Source: Desulfobacterales bacterium
GTDB taxonomy: Bacteria > Desulfobacterota > Desulfobacteria > Desulfobacterales > SURF-7
Length of the DNA: 64,000 bases
Assembly (NCBI GenBank): GCA_028277765.1
Contig: JANQFQ010000116.1
Location: 1 to 64,000, forward strand
Reading direction: 5' to 3'
The translations under genes and the position numbers were made by a program. Numbering within the stretch: position 1 is the first letter of the stretch; each line of letters begins with the position of its first letter. Shown in pieces: positions 52,901-61,612 of the stretch. Below the pieces are notes generated by a model. The model was not told where the DNA came from, searched no databases, and was given only the letters and a program-made list of their open reading frames with translations.

Positions 52901-54308
52901 ATATATGGTACATTTACCTGCGGATGCTGATCGGGGAATGGATGATTGCTCGGACCTGTTCAGCCCTGGATATTTTTCAGCTATGATGGAAGGAAATGAA
53001 ACAGTTGAATTAACAGCTGCGTGTGTTGAAATGAAAATGTCAGATATTCAGAAAAACTTGTTTTCATCAAACCTTGTCAGCGATATTAAAAACGTTACAT
53101 ATAATAATTATAAGGGGCCAGATTTCGGTAGTGCACTTAAACAGGCACTCACGGAATATTTAGTGAAACGAGGAAATCTTAAAACAGTCATCGCTGGATA
53201 TCCATGGTTTCTTGACTGGGGGAGAGATTCCTTGATCGTTACCAGAGGATTGATAGCGGCCGGTATGATGGAAGATGCCAGGGCTGTACTGAAACAGTTT
53301 GCCTATCATGAAAAATATGGAACGATCCCCAATATGCTTCTGGGTAATGATACCGGGAACAGGGACACGTCTGATGCTCCTCTTTGGCTGTTTGTCGCAT
53401 GTAATGACCTGATTCTGGCTGATGGATCAGACAGGTTTCTTGGCGAACAATGCGGCAGCCGTTCCATACGCCAGATACTTATTTCAATTGGGAATTCTTT
53501 TGTTAAAGGGACGACTAACGGCATTCAGTTCGATCCTGAGACGGGTTTGATTTTCAGCCCAGCGCATTTTACATGGATGGACACTGATCATCCCGCGAGT
53601 ACACCCAGACAGGGATATTGTGTTGAAATACAGGCACTGTGGCATGCCGCGCTGATTCTTTTGTCCAGAATTGATCGTGATCAAAAGGATTTCTGGGAAA
53701 CAACAGCTGCAAAGGTTAGACAATCTATCATTGATCTTTTTCTACTTGAAGACGGGTATTTGTCCGACTGTCTTCATGTTTATACTCCTGCCGGGGCAGT
53801 GGATGCTGAAATAGATGACGCGCTCCGCCCAAATCAGCTTCTGGCGATAACCCTAGGCGCTGTTACGGACACAGATATCTGCAGAGGGATTCTTGACTTA
53901 TGTCAAGGACTTCTGGTTCCGGGCGCGTTACGGAGTCTATCTGACCGGCAGGTCCGGCGGCCGCTTGAAATTGTCCATAATGGTAAGAGACTGAATGATC
54001 CGTATAAACCATACTGGGGGACATATTCAGGAAGCGAGGACACAATGCGGAAACCGGCCTATCACAACGGAACCGCCTGGACATGGATATTCCCGAGTTT
54101 TTGTGAGGCATGGGCCATGGTATACGGTGACAAAGGAAAAAAGACAGCTCTGTCATGGTTGTCAAGCAGTATACAGTTATTCTCCAGCGGATGTATAAAC
54201 CATATTCCGGAAATCCTAGATGGTGATCTGCCACACCAACAGCGAGGGTGTGACGCGCAGGCGTGGGGCTCAAGTGAACTTTTCAGGGTATGGAAACTTT
54301 TAAATTGA
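49998..54308 (+). CDS. Fused GH13 / GH133 glycogen debranching enzyme
   Basis: 1436 residues. The N-terminal part (about 130-580) is a GH13 barrel with DFAANHTG, nucleophile Asp331 (GVDGFRCDAGY), acid/base Glu360 (FFLEGLGG) and Asp419 (FAETHDNNR), expected to act as a 4-alpha-glucanotransferase. About 590-1010 is a middle region without motifs I recognise. The C-terminal part (about 1020-1436) is an amylo-alpha-1,6-glucosidase (GH133) domain with GYPWFLDWGRDSLIVTRG and YCVEIQALWHAA. The order matches the eukaryotic debranching enzyme. The start ATG 49998 lacks a clear ribosome-binding site but lies 8 nt after the PilZ gene. Confidence 0.9.
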   Translation: MRNSDCFTQVPSPGTRILMFRGDTMTFSLSLPCKEEGKAWLRTNIGHAAAARREIIRHVCDDTPLRGKDWFDISMTRIDDLNFQVTIPLRDVGHFEAKCLFIKEGENSPIWPEGTNTVINVEPADTCCANTVYNAFVRQFGRNKNGIGAYSDLENECFRKLDDEGYAVIPPSGTFRELIKEIDFITGTLGCRYLHLLPVHPSPTTYARMGRFGSPYASLSFTAVDPALAEFDPGATPMEQFIELVDAVHARDAKIIIDFAANHTGWAARLHEIHPEWLKRDEKGCIIVPEAWGVKWEDLTSLDYSYKDLWQFMADVFLTWCGRGVDGFRCDAGYMIPVPVWKYIVAAVRDQFPNTLFFLEGLGGKISVTRDILNTAGFNWAYSELFQNYNRNQIEHYLPEVFTISAEDGIMVHFAETHDNNRLAARSKEYAGMRTAFCALSSHQGGFGFANGVEWFATEKINVHDSPSLNWGAEENQVAQIQRLNMLLRFHPAFFDKVELKLIQQGEGEYIVLLRHHVPSGKRLLIVINLDIDNRAQAAWSFKKTGINGNNFVDLLTGREVVVSASGDVRSCLLAPAQILCLTPDKEDVALVSVQEALPDGLPERIKHQLLRAKALDVFCYYNGTGDIGRFDPDQAAEYLADNPVEYCRSLNNVSSESRVVTWKWPRDVKREVMIPPDHFLMVCSDCSFRAEIIDDISNKKRVIAYETSLPSSSRAFFALFSPLAVTQSHRRYNLKITVYKKGAAEHVASSLLYLSSAENVQVQTTFKRSDILSSQLMLLHTNSRGGMLRSNIAWGNLNSKYDAILAANIHPEFPEDRRVLLPRCRAWLVYQGFSTEINTDCLTFFYYNQSGSFWEYIVPTGQGESVALVIGIEMSQDENAVRICFFRRPSENLEGKLDDCNKVQLILRPDIDDRSFHENTRAYLGPEESWAKNTKADSASFVFSPGQGHRLHVSISKGSFSCEPEWQYMVHLPADADRGMDDCSDLFSPGYFSAMMEGNETVELTAACVEMKMSDIQKNLFSSNLVSDIKNVTYNNYKGPDFGSALKQALTEYLVKRGNLKTVIAGYPWFLDWGRDSLIVTRGLIAAGMMEDARAVLKQFAYHEKYGTIPNMLLGNDTGNRDTSDAPLWLFVACNDLILADGSDRFLGEQCGSRSIRQILISIGNSFVKGTTNGIQFDPETGLIFSPAHFTWMDTDHPASTPRQGYCVEIQALWHAALILLSRIDRDQKDFWETTAAKVRQSIIDLFLLEDGYLSDCLHVYTPAGAVDAEIDDALRPNQLLAITLGAVTDTDICRGILDLCQGLLVPGALRSLSDRQVRRPLEIVHNGKRLNDPYKPYWGTYSGSEDTMRKPAYHNGTAWTWIFPSFCEAWAMVYGDKGKKTALSWLSSSIQLFSSGCINHIPEILDGDLPHQQRGCDAQAWGSSELFRVWKLLN

Positions 54309-54386
54309 TAGATTTTTTTTAAAAGCGGTTGTATATTCATAATTTCCTAACATTGTAATAATAACAACTGAATCAGGGAGGAAAAA

Positions 54387-54695
54387 ATGAGCATTAAAAA
54401 AAAGTATTTAAAGAATAACAAAGTATGTAAAGTTACATTCAGGGTTCCCAAAAAAGCGGCCAATGGCGCGAAGAAGATCCATGTTGTCGGTGATTTTAAC
54501 GGCTGGGATGAAAAAGCAAATCCTATGAAAAATCTTAAGAACGGGGATTTTACAGCGATTATTGAGCTTGAAACGGACAGGGAGTATCAGTTTCGGTATC
54601 TGTTGAACCAGAAAATCTGGGAAAACGACTGGTCCGCTGACAAATATGTGCCCACTGAATTTGGAGACAGTGACAATTCAGTAGTCATTGTTTAA
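54387..54695 (+). CDS. Stand-alone CBM48 (glycogen-binding) domain protein, copy 2
   Basis: 102 residues, the same length as copy 1, and similar throughout (MSIKKKYLK, VVGDFNGWD, MKNLKNGDFTA, YQFRYLL). The ends are identical (ADKYVPTEFGDSDNSVV), and the DNA of the last 69 coding nt differs at only about four positions. GGGAGGAAAAA precedes ATG 54387. It lies between the debranching and phosphorylase genes. A glucan-binding adaptor role is the natural guess; no catalytic residues are present. Confidence 0.85.
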   Translation: MSIKKKYLKNNKVCKVTFRVPKKAANGAKKIHVVGDFNGWDEKANPMKNLKNGDFTAIIELETDREYQFRYLLNQKIWENDWSADKYVPTEFGDSDNSVVIV

Positions 54696-54722
54696 CTTTA
54701 TTGACACGAAGGAAAATTTCAA

Positions 54723-57272
54723 ATGAGTTTTCTTCAGACCTTTCAGGTGTTTCCGTATGTCCCAGAATCGCTGGGATTTTTAGAAACACTTTCGAGGAAT
54801 CTCTGGTGGTGCTGGAACATTGACGCCATAGAACTATTCCGCCGTATTGATCCGATTCTGTGGAGTGCGTCCGGGCGTAACCCGATTGTATTTGCCACTT
54901 TAATCGGTCAGGAACGACTGGATGAACTGGCAAAGGACGACAGTTTTCTGGCACATCAAAAACGGATAAAAGATCTTTTTGAAACACGGGTTATAAAGTC
55001 TGTCGACAGACCGGATACACTGTTTAGAAAACGCGACACTATCGCCTATCTTTCAATGGAGTTCGGTATTCACGAGAGCCTACCCCTGTTTGCAGGAGGT
55101 CTTGGGGTTCTGGCAGGAGATCATTTAAAAGCCGCATCAGACAATAATCTGCCTTTGACAGGAATAGGGCTCATGTACAGGAACGGCTACTTCCACCAAT
55201 ACCTGAACCATGAAGGATGGCAGCAGGAAGAATATCCTGAAACAGATATGTACCACCTTCCTGTGGAGAGAGCTAAAGACCAACAGGGAAATGATATCTA
55301 CATCTCGATACAAGGAAAAGAAGGTGATATTCATGCTCTTGTGTGGAAGATAATGGTGGGACGGATACCGCTTTACCTGCTTGATACCAATATACAAAAA
55401 AATACTCCTGAAATCAGGGATATTAATTCCACGTTATATCCTGGTGAACACAAAAACCGTCTGGCCCAGGAAGTGCTCCTGGGAATTGGAGGCATGCGTG
55501 TGCTTGAAGCACTTGGGCTTAATGCTGCGGTCTGCCATATGAATGAAGGACACTGCGCTTTTTCCAGTTTTGAGCGCCTTGTCCAGACCATGTCTAAGCA
55601 TCATGTAGATTTAAAAACCGCTGTGGAGATTGTTTCGCGTACAACTGTCTTTACCACGCATACGCCGGTGGCTGCGGGACATGATGAATTCCCTGTCGAA
55701 TTTGTTGAACCTTATCTAAAGCCTTACAAAGATCGGCTGGGAGTGTCTGTAAAGACATTGCTGTCATGGGGTCAGCCTTCAAAAGATGAGCCGGATGAGC
55801 CGATTTCCATGTTTGTCCTGGGGCTTCGGATGGCACAATACTGCAACGGGGTCAGCGAACTTCACGGACAGGTGGCAAGGAAAATGTGGTCACATGTATG
55901 GCCCGGCAGACCGGAAGACGAAGTCCCTATTACCCATGTTACAAACGGCGTGCATATCCCTTCATGGATTTCCATGGAAAACGCGCAGATTTTTGAGCGG
56001 TATCTCGGACCGACATGGCACCTGCATGCCTGGGGCAATGATTTGGAGGAACGGATAGATAAAATTTATGATGAAGAATTGTGGCAGGCACATGAAAAGA
56101 GCCGGGCGCGCCTTATACGTTCCTGCAGAAAGCTTCTTTCAGATCAGTACAGGCAGCGAAATGCTCCCAGGTCTGTGATGGATCAGGTGGAAAACGTTCT
56201 GGATCATGAAGTACTGACGATCGCGTTTGCTCGGCGTTTTGCCACATACAAGCGTGCAAATCTTTTGCTTCAGGATATTGAACGTCTTGAAGCTATTATC
56301 AATTCTGAAAAATATCCAGTACAATTTATATTCGCGGGAAAAGCACATCCAAAAGACAATGAGGGAAAGGAGTTGATAAAAAAAGTTTTTGAGTTTGCCC
56401 AAAGACCAGAGGTCCGCCATCGGGTTACTTTTATCGAGGATTATGATATCAGTATCGCTCGCCAAATGGTTCAGGGTGCTGACGTGTGGCTGAATACACC
56501 GCGGCGGCCGTTTGAAGCGTGCGGCACGTCAGGCATTAAAGCGGCTGCTAATGGTGTGCTTAATGTGAGTACACTTGACGGCTGGTGGTGTGAAGGTTAT
56601 TCGCCGGAGAAGGGGTGGAGCATAGGAAGAGGTAAGGAATATAGGGACCATGATTATCAGGACGCCGTTGAAAGCCATGCATTATATAATATATTAGAAA
56701 ATGATGTTATTCCCTGCTTTTACGAGAGAAAAGAGAAAAATATTCCTGAGAGATGGCTGAAAATGATGAAGGCCTCAATAAAGACGGCGATACAGGATTT
56801 CTGCGCTCACAGGATGGTCGATAATTACAATGAGAACTATTATTTTCCCGCGTGTCAAAGGTATTTTGAATTGATAGCAGATAACGCGGATGAAGCTGTG
56901 CGATTAAGCGATTTAAGGGAACGGCTTAAAAAGAATTGGGATGGAATTACAATTGACCAGCCAGAGAGACAGAATGCCGGTCCTTTCCGGGTGGGTGAGA
57001 TGTTTACTGTTGCGGTAAGAGTAAATCTGGGAGAACTCAGACCTGAAGAATTAGATGTCGAACTTTATTATGGAAAATTTAAATCTATTGAGGCCATCTC
57101 AGACGGCCATGTGGAAACCATGACCATGAGAGAAGACCTTGGTAATGGCTATTATCTGTATGCGTGTTCCGTAAAATGCGATTATTCTGGCCGGTTCGGT
57201 TTTACTGTAAGAGTCATCCCAAAGGGAGATGACCTAATTCAATGCGCCCCAGGTTTGATTTCCTGGGCGTGA
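54723..57272 (+). CDS. glgP: Alpha-glucan (glycogen) phosphorylase
   Basis: 849 residues. Phosphorolysis of alpha-1,4-glucan ends to glucose 1-phosphate. The short-type family architecture starts with a DUF3417-like N-terminal domain (LGFLETLSRNLWWCWN), followed by YLSMEFGIHESLPLFAGGLG, MNEGHCAF, THTPVAAGHDEFP and the C-terminal GT35 half with FARRFATYKRANLL and the PLP lysine Lys606 in EACGTSGIKAAANG. About 120 residues beyond form a C-terminal beta domain. AAGGA lies upstream of ATG 54723. It is followed by a repeat element of 370 nt before glgA. Confidence 0.94.
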   Translation: MSFLQTFQVFPYVPESLGFLETLSRNLWWCWNIDAIELFRRIDPILWSASGRNPIVFATLIGQERLDELAKDDSFLAHQKRIKDLFETRVIKSVDRPDTLFRKRDTIAYLSMEFGIHESLPLFAGGLGVLAGDHLKAASDNNLPLTGIGLMYRNGYFHQYLNHEGWQQEEYPETDMYHLPVERAKDQQGNDIYISIQGKEGDIHALVWKIMVGRIPLYLLDTNIQKNTPEIRDINSTLYPGEHKNRLAQEVLLGIGGMRVLEALGLNAAVCHMNEGHCAFSSFERLVQTMSKHHVDLKTAVEIVSRTTVFTTHTPVAAGHDEFPVEFVEPYLKPYKDRLGVSVKTLLSWGQPSKDEPDEPISMFVLGLRMAQYCNGVSELHGQVARKMWSHVWPGRPEDEVPITHVTNGVHIPSWISMENAQIFERYLGPTWHLHAWGNDLEERIDKIYDEELWQAHEKSRARLIRSCRKLLSDQYRQRNAPRSVMDQVENVLDHEVLTIAFARRFATYKRANLLLQDIERLEAIINSEKYPVQFIFAGKAHPKDNEGKELIKKVFEFAQRPEVRHRVTFIEDYDISIARQMVQGADVWLNTPRRPFEACGTSGIKAAANGVLNVSTLDGWWCEGYSPEKGWSIGRGKEYRDHDYQDAVESHALYNILENDVIPCFYERKEKNIPERWLKMMKASIKTAIQDFCAHRMVDNYNENYYFPACQRYFELIADNADEAVRLSDLRERLKKNWDGITIDQPERQNAGPFRVGEMFTVAVRVNLGELRPEELDVELYYGKFKSIEAISDGHVETMTMREDLGNGYYLYACSVKCDYSGRFGFTVRVIPKGDDLIQCAPGLISWA

Positions 57273-57334
57273 TTTCTTTGATGAAATACGCTTAATTATT
57301 GACGTGAACATTATATTACTAGAGTACATAGACA

Positions 57335-57704
57335 AAGTGCATAAAGTTACAAGTGACTTAAGTTATAAGTGACTTAAGTTGTGGTATCGCTTCGCTCTGT
57401 CTTTTTTAGAAAACCGTGGTCGTGGTCAGCGAAGTGGTGGTCGTGATCGAAAATTGTGGGCACAGCCCACCCTACAATGCACTAAAGTAGTAGGTTGAGT
57501 AGAGCCGGTATGTATTTGTTGGGTTGAAAAACGTAACCTACGATTTTGAGGTTTTCAAAATATTAATGTCGAAGAGGCGAAACCTAACGTTACTGGAAAA
57601 CAATACTGGGAGATAAGTGGAATTCTGCCAGTTTTATTCTAAAATAGATAGAGCGGAGCGATACATTAACTTTAGGCACTTGTAACTTATAACTTTAGGC
57701 ACTT
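57335..57704. repeat. 370-bp repeat with long terminal inverted repeats (MITE-like)
   Basis: The left end has AAGTGCATAAAGTTACAAGT-type units followed by TATCGCTTCGCTCTGTC (57385-57401). The right end is the inverse: GATAGAGCGGAGCGATA (57647-57663) and then AACTTTAGGCACTT units to 57704. The interior holds GTGGGCACAGCCCAC. No coding frame. Core words are shared with 6513-6657. It stops 6 nt before the glgA start codon. The rest of the 438-nt gap is featureless. Confidence 0.7.
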
Positions 57705-57710
57705 AAAATT

Positions 57711-59219
57711 ATGCCGATATCAGAAAAAAAACCCCGGGTACTAATCGTAACCCCGGAAGTCACTTATCTTCCGGATGGTATGGGGAATATGGCTAATATT
57801 ACTGCCAAGGCCGGAGGTCTTGCAGATGTATCTGCTGCCCTGGTCAGCGCCCTGTTCGACCAAGGGGGCGATGTTCATATCGCCCTGCCTGATTATCGTT
57901 CAATTTTTAATAGTAATATTGGATCTGTCTTAAAAAAAGAATTCAGAGCCATTAGGAACAGCGTACCTGAAGAACGGATCCATCTTGCTGAAGATCGGGC
58001 GTTCTATTACGTGAACCATGTATATTCCAGCTACGGCTGGGAAAACACCAAACTCTCCCTGGCATTTCAGAGAGAGGTGATCAATAACATTGTACCTGCC
58101 ATCCGTCCGGATCTTATCCACTGCAATGACTGGATGACCGGTTTGATACCGGCCATGGCAAGAAAGTATGGCATTCCCTGCCTTTTTACTATCCATAATA
58201 TTTTTTCCGTAAAAGACACGCTTGCGGGCATTGAAGACAGGGGCATTGACGCTGCTTCATTCTGGAAGCATCTTTATTTTGAACATGGCCCGAATAATTA
58301 TGAGGAAGCGCGTGAATTCAATCCTGTGGATTTTCTTTCAAGCGGTGTTTTTGCTGCCCACTATGTTAATACGGTCAGTCCGACTTTTCTGCAGGAGATG
58401 ATAGATGGGAGGCACCATTTTGTTAAGTATCCGCTTCAGCAGGAATTGAGAAACAAATCAGAAGCAGGCTGTGCAGTCGGTGTATTAAACAGCCCTGATC
58501 CTTCGTATAATCCGTCAACGGATAAAGTTTTGCCGCGGCGTTATAATGAAAAGGACCAGGCCCCGGCAAAAAGAGATAACAAACTTTATCTTCAGCAGGC
58601 CCTCGGACTTATGAAGGATGCTAAGGCCCCCATGTTTTTCTGGCCATCACGCCTTGATACTGTTCAAAAGGGGTGCCAGATCCTTGCGGAGATTCTTTAC
58701 GAAGTTGTATCACGGTACTGGGACAAGCATATCCAGTTCGTGTTTGTGGCAAACGGTGAGTTTCAACAGTATTTTAATGAAATCAAATGGCGGTTTAATT
58801 TGCATGACCGGGTGGCGGTGTGCGGTTTTGATGAAAGGCTTTCCAGGGTGACATACGGAGCAGCGGATTTTGTTCTCATGCCTTCTGCCTTTGAACCTTG
58901 CGGCCTTCCGCAGATGATAGGTCCCATATACGGGGCCCTCCCTGTTGCCCATGATACAGGCGGGATTCATGATACAATTGAACATATTAATATAAAAGAG
59001 GATACAGGAAACGGTTTTCTTTTTAAAACCTTTGATTCAGGCGGCCTTTACTGGGCAATTGATCAGGCCATGCAATTTTTCAGCCTTCCGAAACGGGTAA
59101 AATCACATCATATAAAACGGATTATGGCCCACAGCAAGGAAACATTCAACCATGCTGTTACAGCGAGGAATTATATCAGCCTTTATGAAAAAATGCTGCG
59201 CCGCCCGTTTATTAATTAA
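57711..59219 (+). CDS. glgA: Glycogen synthase (GT5 family)
   Basis: 502 residues. Transfers glucose from a nucleotide sugar to the glucan end. The GT5 sugar-nucleotide motif is KAGGLADV (residues 33-40), slightly further from the start than usual because of an insert (YLPDGMGNMANIT). HCNDWMTGLIPAM, SRLDTVQKGCQIL and MPSAFEPCGLPQMIGPIYG with the catalytic Glu region follow. No proper ribosome-binding site precedes ATG 57711; the upstream sequence belongs to the 370-bp repeat. The glgB stop/start gap is 6 nt, so the two are co-transcribed. No glgC is in the window, so the sugar donor is unclear. Confidence 0.92.
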   Translation: MPISEKKPRVLIVTPEVTYLPDGMGNMANITAKAGGLADVSAALVSALFDQGGDVHIALPDYRSIFNSNIGSVLKKEFRAIRNSVPEERIHLAEDRAFYYVNHVYSSYGWENTKLSLAFQREVINNIVPAIRPDLIHCNDWMTGLIPAMARKYGIPCLFTIHNIFSVKDTLAGIEDRGIDAASFWKHLYFEHGPNNYEEAREFNPVDFLSSGVFAAHYVNTVSPTFLQEMIDGRHHFVKYPLQQELRNKSEAGCAVGVLNSPDPSYNPSTDKVLPRRYNEKDQAPAKRDNKLYLQQALGLMKDAKAPMFFWPSRLDTVQKGCQILAEILYEVVSRYWDKHIQFVFVANGEFQQYFNEIKWRFNLHDRVAVCGFDERLSRVTYGAADFVLMPSAFEPCGLPQMIGPIYGALPVAHDTGGIHDTIEHINIKEDTGNGFLFKTFDSGGLYWAIDQAMQFFSLPKRVKSHHIKRIMAHSKETFNHAVTARNYISLYEKMLRRPFIN

Positions 59220-59225
59220 CAATTT

Positions 59226-61286
59226 ATGTCATACACAGGAAAACAGGCAAAACCAGGAAAAACAGAAGAAAGGGTAGAATCTGTTCTTGCGCAGAATCTT
59301 ATCAACACTGACCCATACCTTGGGCCTTACAAGCATGACCTGCAGCGGCGAATTTCAAAGATAATTGAGACTGAAAACAGGCTAACCACAGGAAAAATGA
59401 GTCTGGCTGATTTTTCTTCTGGTCATGAATATTTTGGACTGCACGGTAACCAGGATGGATGGATTTTCAGAGAGTGGGCGCCGAATGCCGATGGCATCTT
59501 AATGATAGGGGATATGACTGGCTGGGAGGAAAAACCAGAGTTTTCATTGGCGCCTACCGGTAACGATGTTTGGGAAATACGGCTTCCTTTTGAAGCGCTG
59601 AGACATCAAGACCTGTATCGACTTCGTGTCCGGTGGCCGGGCGGAGAAGGCGACCGGATTCCCTCATACACAAGGCGTGCTGTGCAGGACCCTGAAACAA
59701 AAATTTTCAATGCTCAAGTGTGGCAGCCTGATTCACCCTATCAATGGCAGCATGAGTGCCGTAATAAGGTGCCGCCAGACTCCCTGCTTATCTATGAAGT
59801 GCATGTGGGAATGGCCCAGGAAGAGGGGAAGGTGGGCTCTTTTAGGGAATTTATCGATCATATTCTGCCGAAGGTAATTGAATCCGGATATAACACCCTT
59901 CAGCTCATGGCCATACAGGAACACCCTTATTATGGATCGTTTGGATACCATGTGTCGAGTCTTTTTGCCGCGTCATCAAGGTTCGGCACCCCAGAAGACC
60001 TGAAGGAACTTATCGACACCGCGCATGGGGCCGGTCTTATGGTGATCATGGATATTGTGCATTCACATGCGGTTAATAACGAGGTGGAAGGGATCAGCAG
60101 GTTTGATGGTACCTTATATCAGTATTTTCATGATGGCGCACGCGGACGGCATGAGGCATGGGATTCACGATGTTTTGATTACGGCAAAGTTGAGGTGCTC
60201 CATTTCCTGTTATCCAACTGCAGGTTCTGGCTTGACGAATACCGTTTTGACGGCTTCCGTTTTGACGGTATTACCAGCATGCTGTACGATCACCATGGCC
60301 TTGGGAAACCGTTTACATCTTATGACTGCTACTATGATGAGTGCGTTGATGAAGATGCATTAGTATATCTGGCGCTGGCCAACAAAGTCATACATGATGT
60401 TCGTCCTGGTGCGATTACAATAGCAGAAGATATTAGCGGGATGCCCGGGCTTGGTGTGCCGGTTTCCAAAGGGGGATATGGTTTTGACTTTCGGCTGGCC
60501 ATGGGCACTCCTGATTACTGGATCAAGCTTATCAAGGAATTTTCTGATGAAGACTGGCCATTGGAGCATCTCTGGCATGAACTGAATAACAGACGAGATG
60601 ACGAGAAGACCATCAGCTATGCAGAATCCCATGACCAGGCCCTTGTGGGGGACAAGACCCTTATTTTTCGGCTGATCGATGCTGACATGTATGAGCATAT
60701 GTGTATCAATGATGATAATATTATTGTTAACAGGGGAATAGCGCTTCACAAGCTGATCCGGCTTATCACCATGGCTGCAGCGGGGAACGGCTATCAAAAT
60801 TTTATGGGTAATGAATTTGGTCACCCAGAATGGATCGATTTCCCGAGGGAAGGAAACAACTGGTCATATCACTATGCCAGGCGTCAGTGGCACCTGGTGG
60901 ATGATCCAGATCTGAAATACAGGTATCTGCAGCAGTTTGACCGGGACATGATATCCATCGCAAAACGTTTTTCCCTTTTTAACGATCAATGGCCGTATCA
61001 TTTGTATTTGCATTCAGATGACAAGGTTATCGCATTTAAGCGCAGGAGTCTTGTTTTTGTGTTTAATTTCCATCCCTCCTGTTCCCATGTTGACTATAGT
61101 TTTGAAGTTCCTGCCGGGAAATACCGAGTGGTCCTGGACAGCGACGCTCATGAATACGGCGGTTTCGGCCGTCTTCAGCCGGATGAGACACATCATACAA
61201 TCTCTGACACGTCAAAAGGACGCACAAAAAGTTATCTGAGTTTATACCTTCCCACCCGAACAGCGATTGTTTTGCAAGCTGTGTGA
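59226..61286 (+). CDS. glgB: 1,4-alpha-glucan branching enzyme, eukaryotic-type GH13_8
   Basis: 686 residues. Forms alpha-1,6 branches. An N-terminal helical part is followed by CBM48 at about 65-160 (GWIFREWAPNADGI, MTGWEE), then the GH13 barrel: nucleophile Asp347 (DGFRFDGITSML), acid/base Glu401 (ITIAEDISGMPG) and Asp470 (YAESHDQALVGDK), and a C-terminal beta domain. DGITSMLYDHHG and YDCYYDECVDEDAL resemble the eukaryotic/GH13_8 branch rather than E. coli GlgB. ATG 59226 is 6 nt after glgA without a clear ribosome-binding site, so it is probably translated by coupling. Confidence 0.93.
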   Translation: MSYTGKQAKPGKTEERVESVLAQNLINTDPYLGPYKHDLQRRISKIIETENRLTTGKMSLADFSSGHEYFGLHGNQDGWIFREWAPNADGILMIGDMTGWEEKPEFSLAPTGNDVWEIRLPFEALRHQDLYRLRVRWPGGEGDRIPSYTRRAVQDPETKIFNAQVWQPDSPYQWQHECRNKVPPDSLLIYEVHVGMAQEEGKVGSFREFIDHILPKVIESGYNTLQLMAIQEHPYYGSFGYHVSSLFAASSRFGTPEDLKELIDTAHGAGLMVIMDIVHSHAVNNEVEGISRFDGTLYQYFHDGARGRHEAWDSRCFDYGKVEVLHFLLSNCRFWLDEYRFDGFRFDGITSMLYDHHGLGKPFTSYDCYYDECVDEDALVYLALANKVIHDVRPGAITIAEDISGMPGLGVPVSKGGYGFDFRLAMGTPDYWIKLIKEFSDEDWPLEHLWHELNNRRDDEKTISYAESHDQALVGDKTLIFRLIDADMYEHMCINDDNIIVNRGIALHKLIRLITMAAAGNGYQNFMGNEFGHPEWIDFPREGNNWSYHYARRQWHLVDDPDLKYRYLQQFDRDMISIAKRFSLFNDQWPYHLYLHSDDKVIAFKRRSLVFVFNFHPSCSHVDYSFEVPAGKYRVVLDSDAHEYGGFGRLQPDETHHTISDTSKGRTKSYLSLYLPTRTAIVLQAV

Positions 61287-61612
61287 GTATTTACCCGGAG
61301 TCCTCATAAATCACCATTTAGATCACAACGAAGCATGAAACAGTTTCATTCAAAACCTGTCCGCGAATAACGCTAATAAACGCTAATTTTTTTTAAAACC
61401 TGTCTGGAAAACATAGGTCCTTCCATCCAATAATTTCAAATGTAGGAGCAGACCTGAGTGTCTGCCCTGGTGCCGGGCGAACACACAGGTTTGCCCCTAC
61501 ATATTGCTCTTAAAGAATCATGGCAATGATTTGACAACCTGCGTTCCTGGTGTTAAACAATAATTGGTAATATAGAAAATATCTGTCAAATCAATCTGTT
61601 AAGGAGCAGGTG
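61287..61612. other. 326-nt intergenic region after glgB
   Basis: Contains three direct CGCGAATAA/CGCTAATAAA/CGCTAAT units at about 61362-61387, bounded by two AAAACCTGTC words, and the hairpin repeat at 61441-61501. No terminator with a T run is evident. AAGGAG at 61601-61606 belongs to pgeF. Confidence 0.45.
61441..61501. repeat. 27-bp imperfect inverted repeat (small hairpin element)
   Basis: TGTAGGAGCAGACCTGAGTG... (61441-61467) is matched in reverse complement by 61475-61501 at 22 of 27 positions, with a 7-nt centre. The ends are TGTAGG/CCTACA. It looks like a copy of a dispersed palindromic element; non-coding. Confidence 0.65.
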
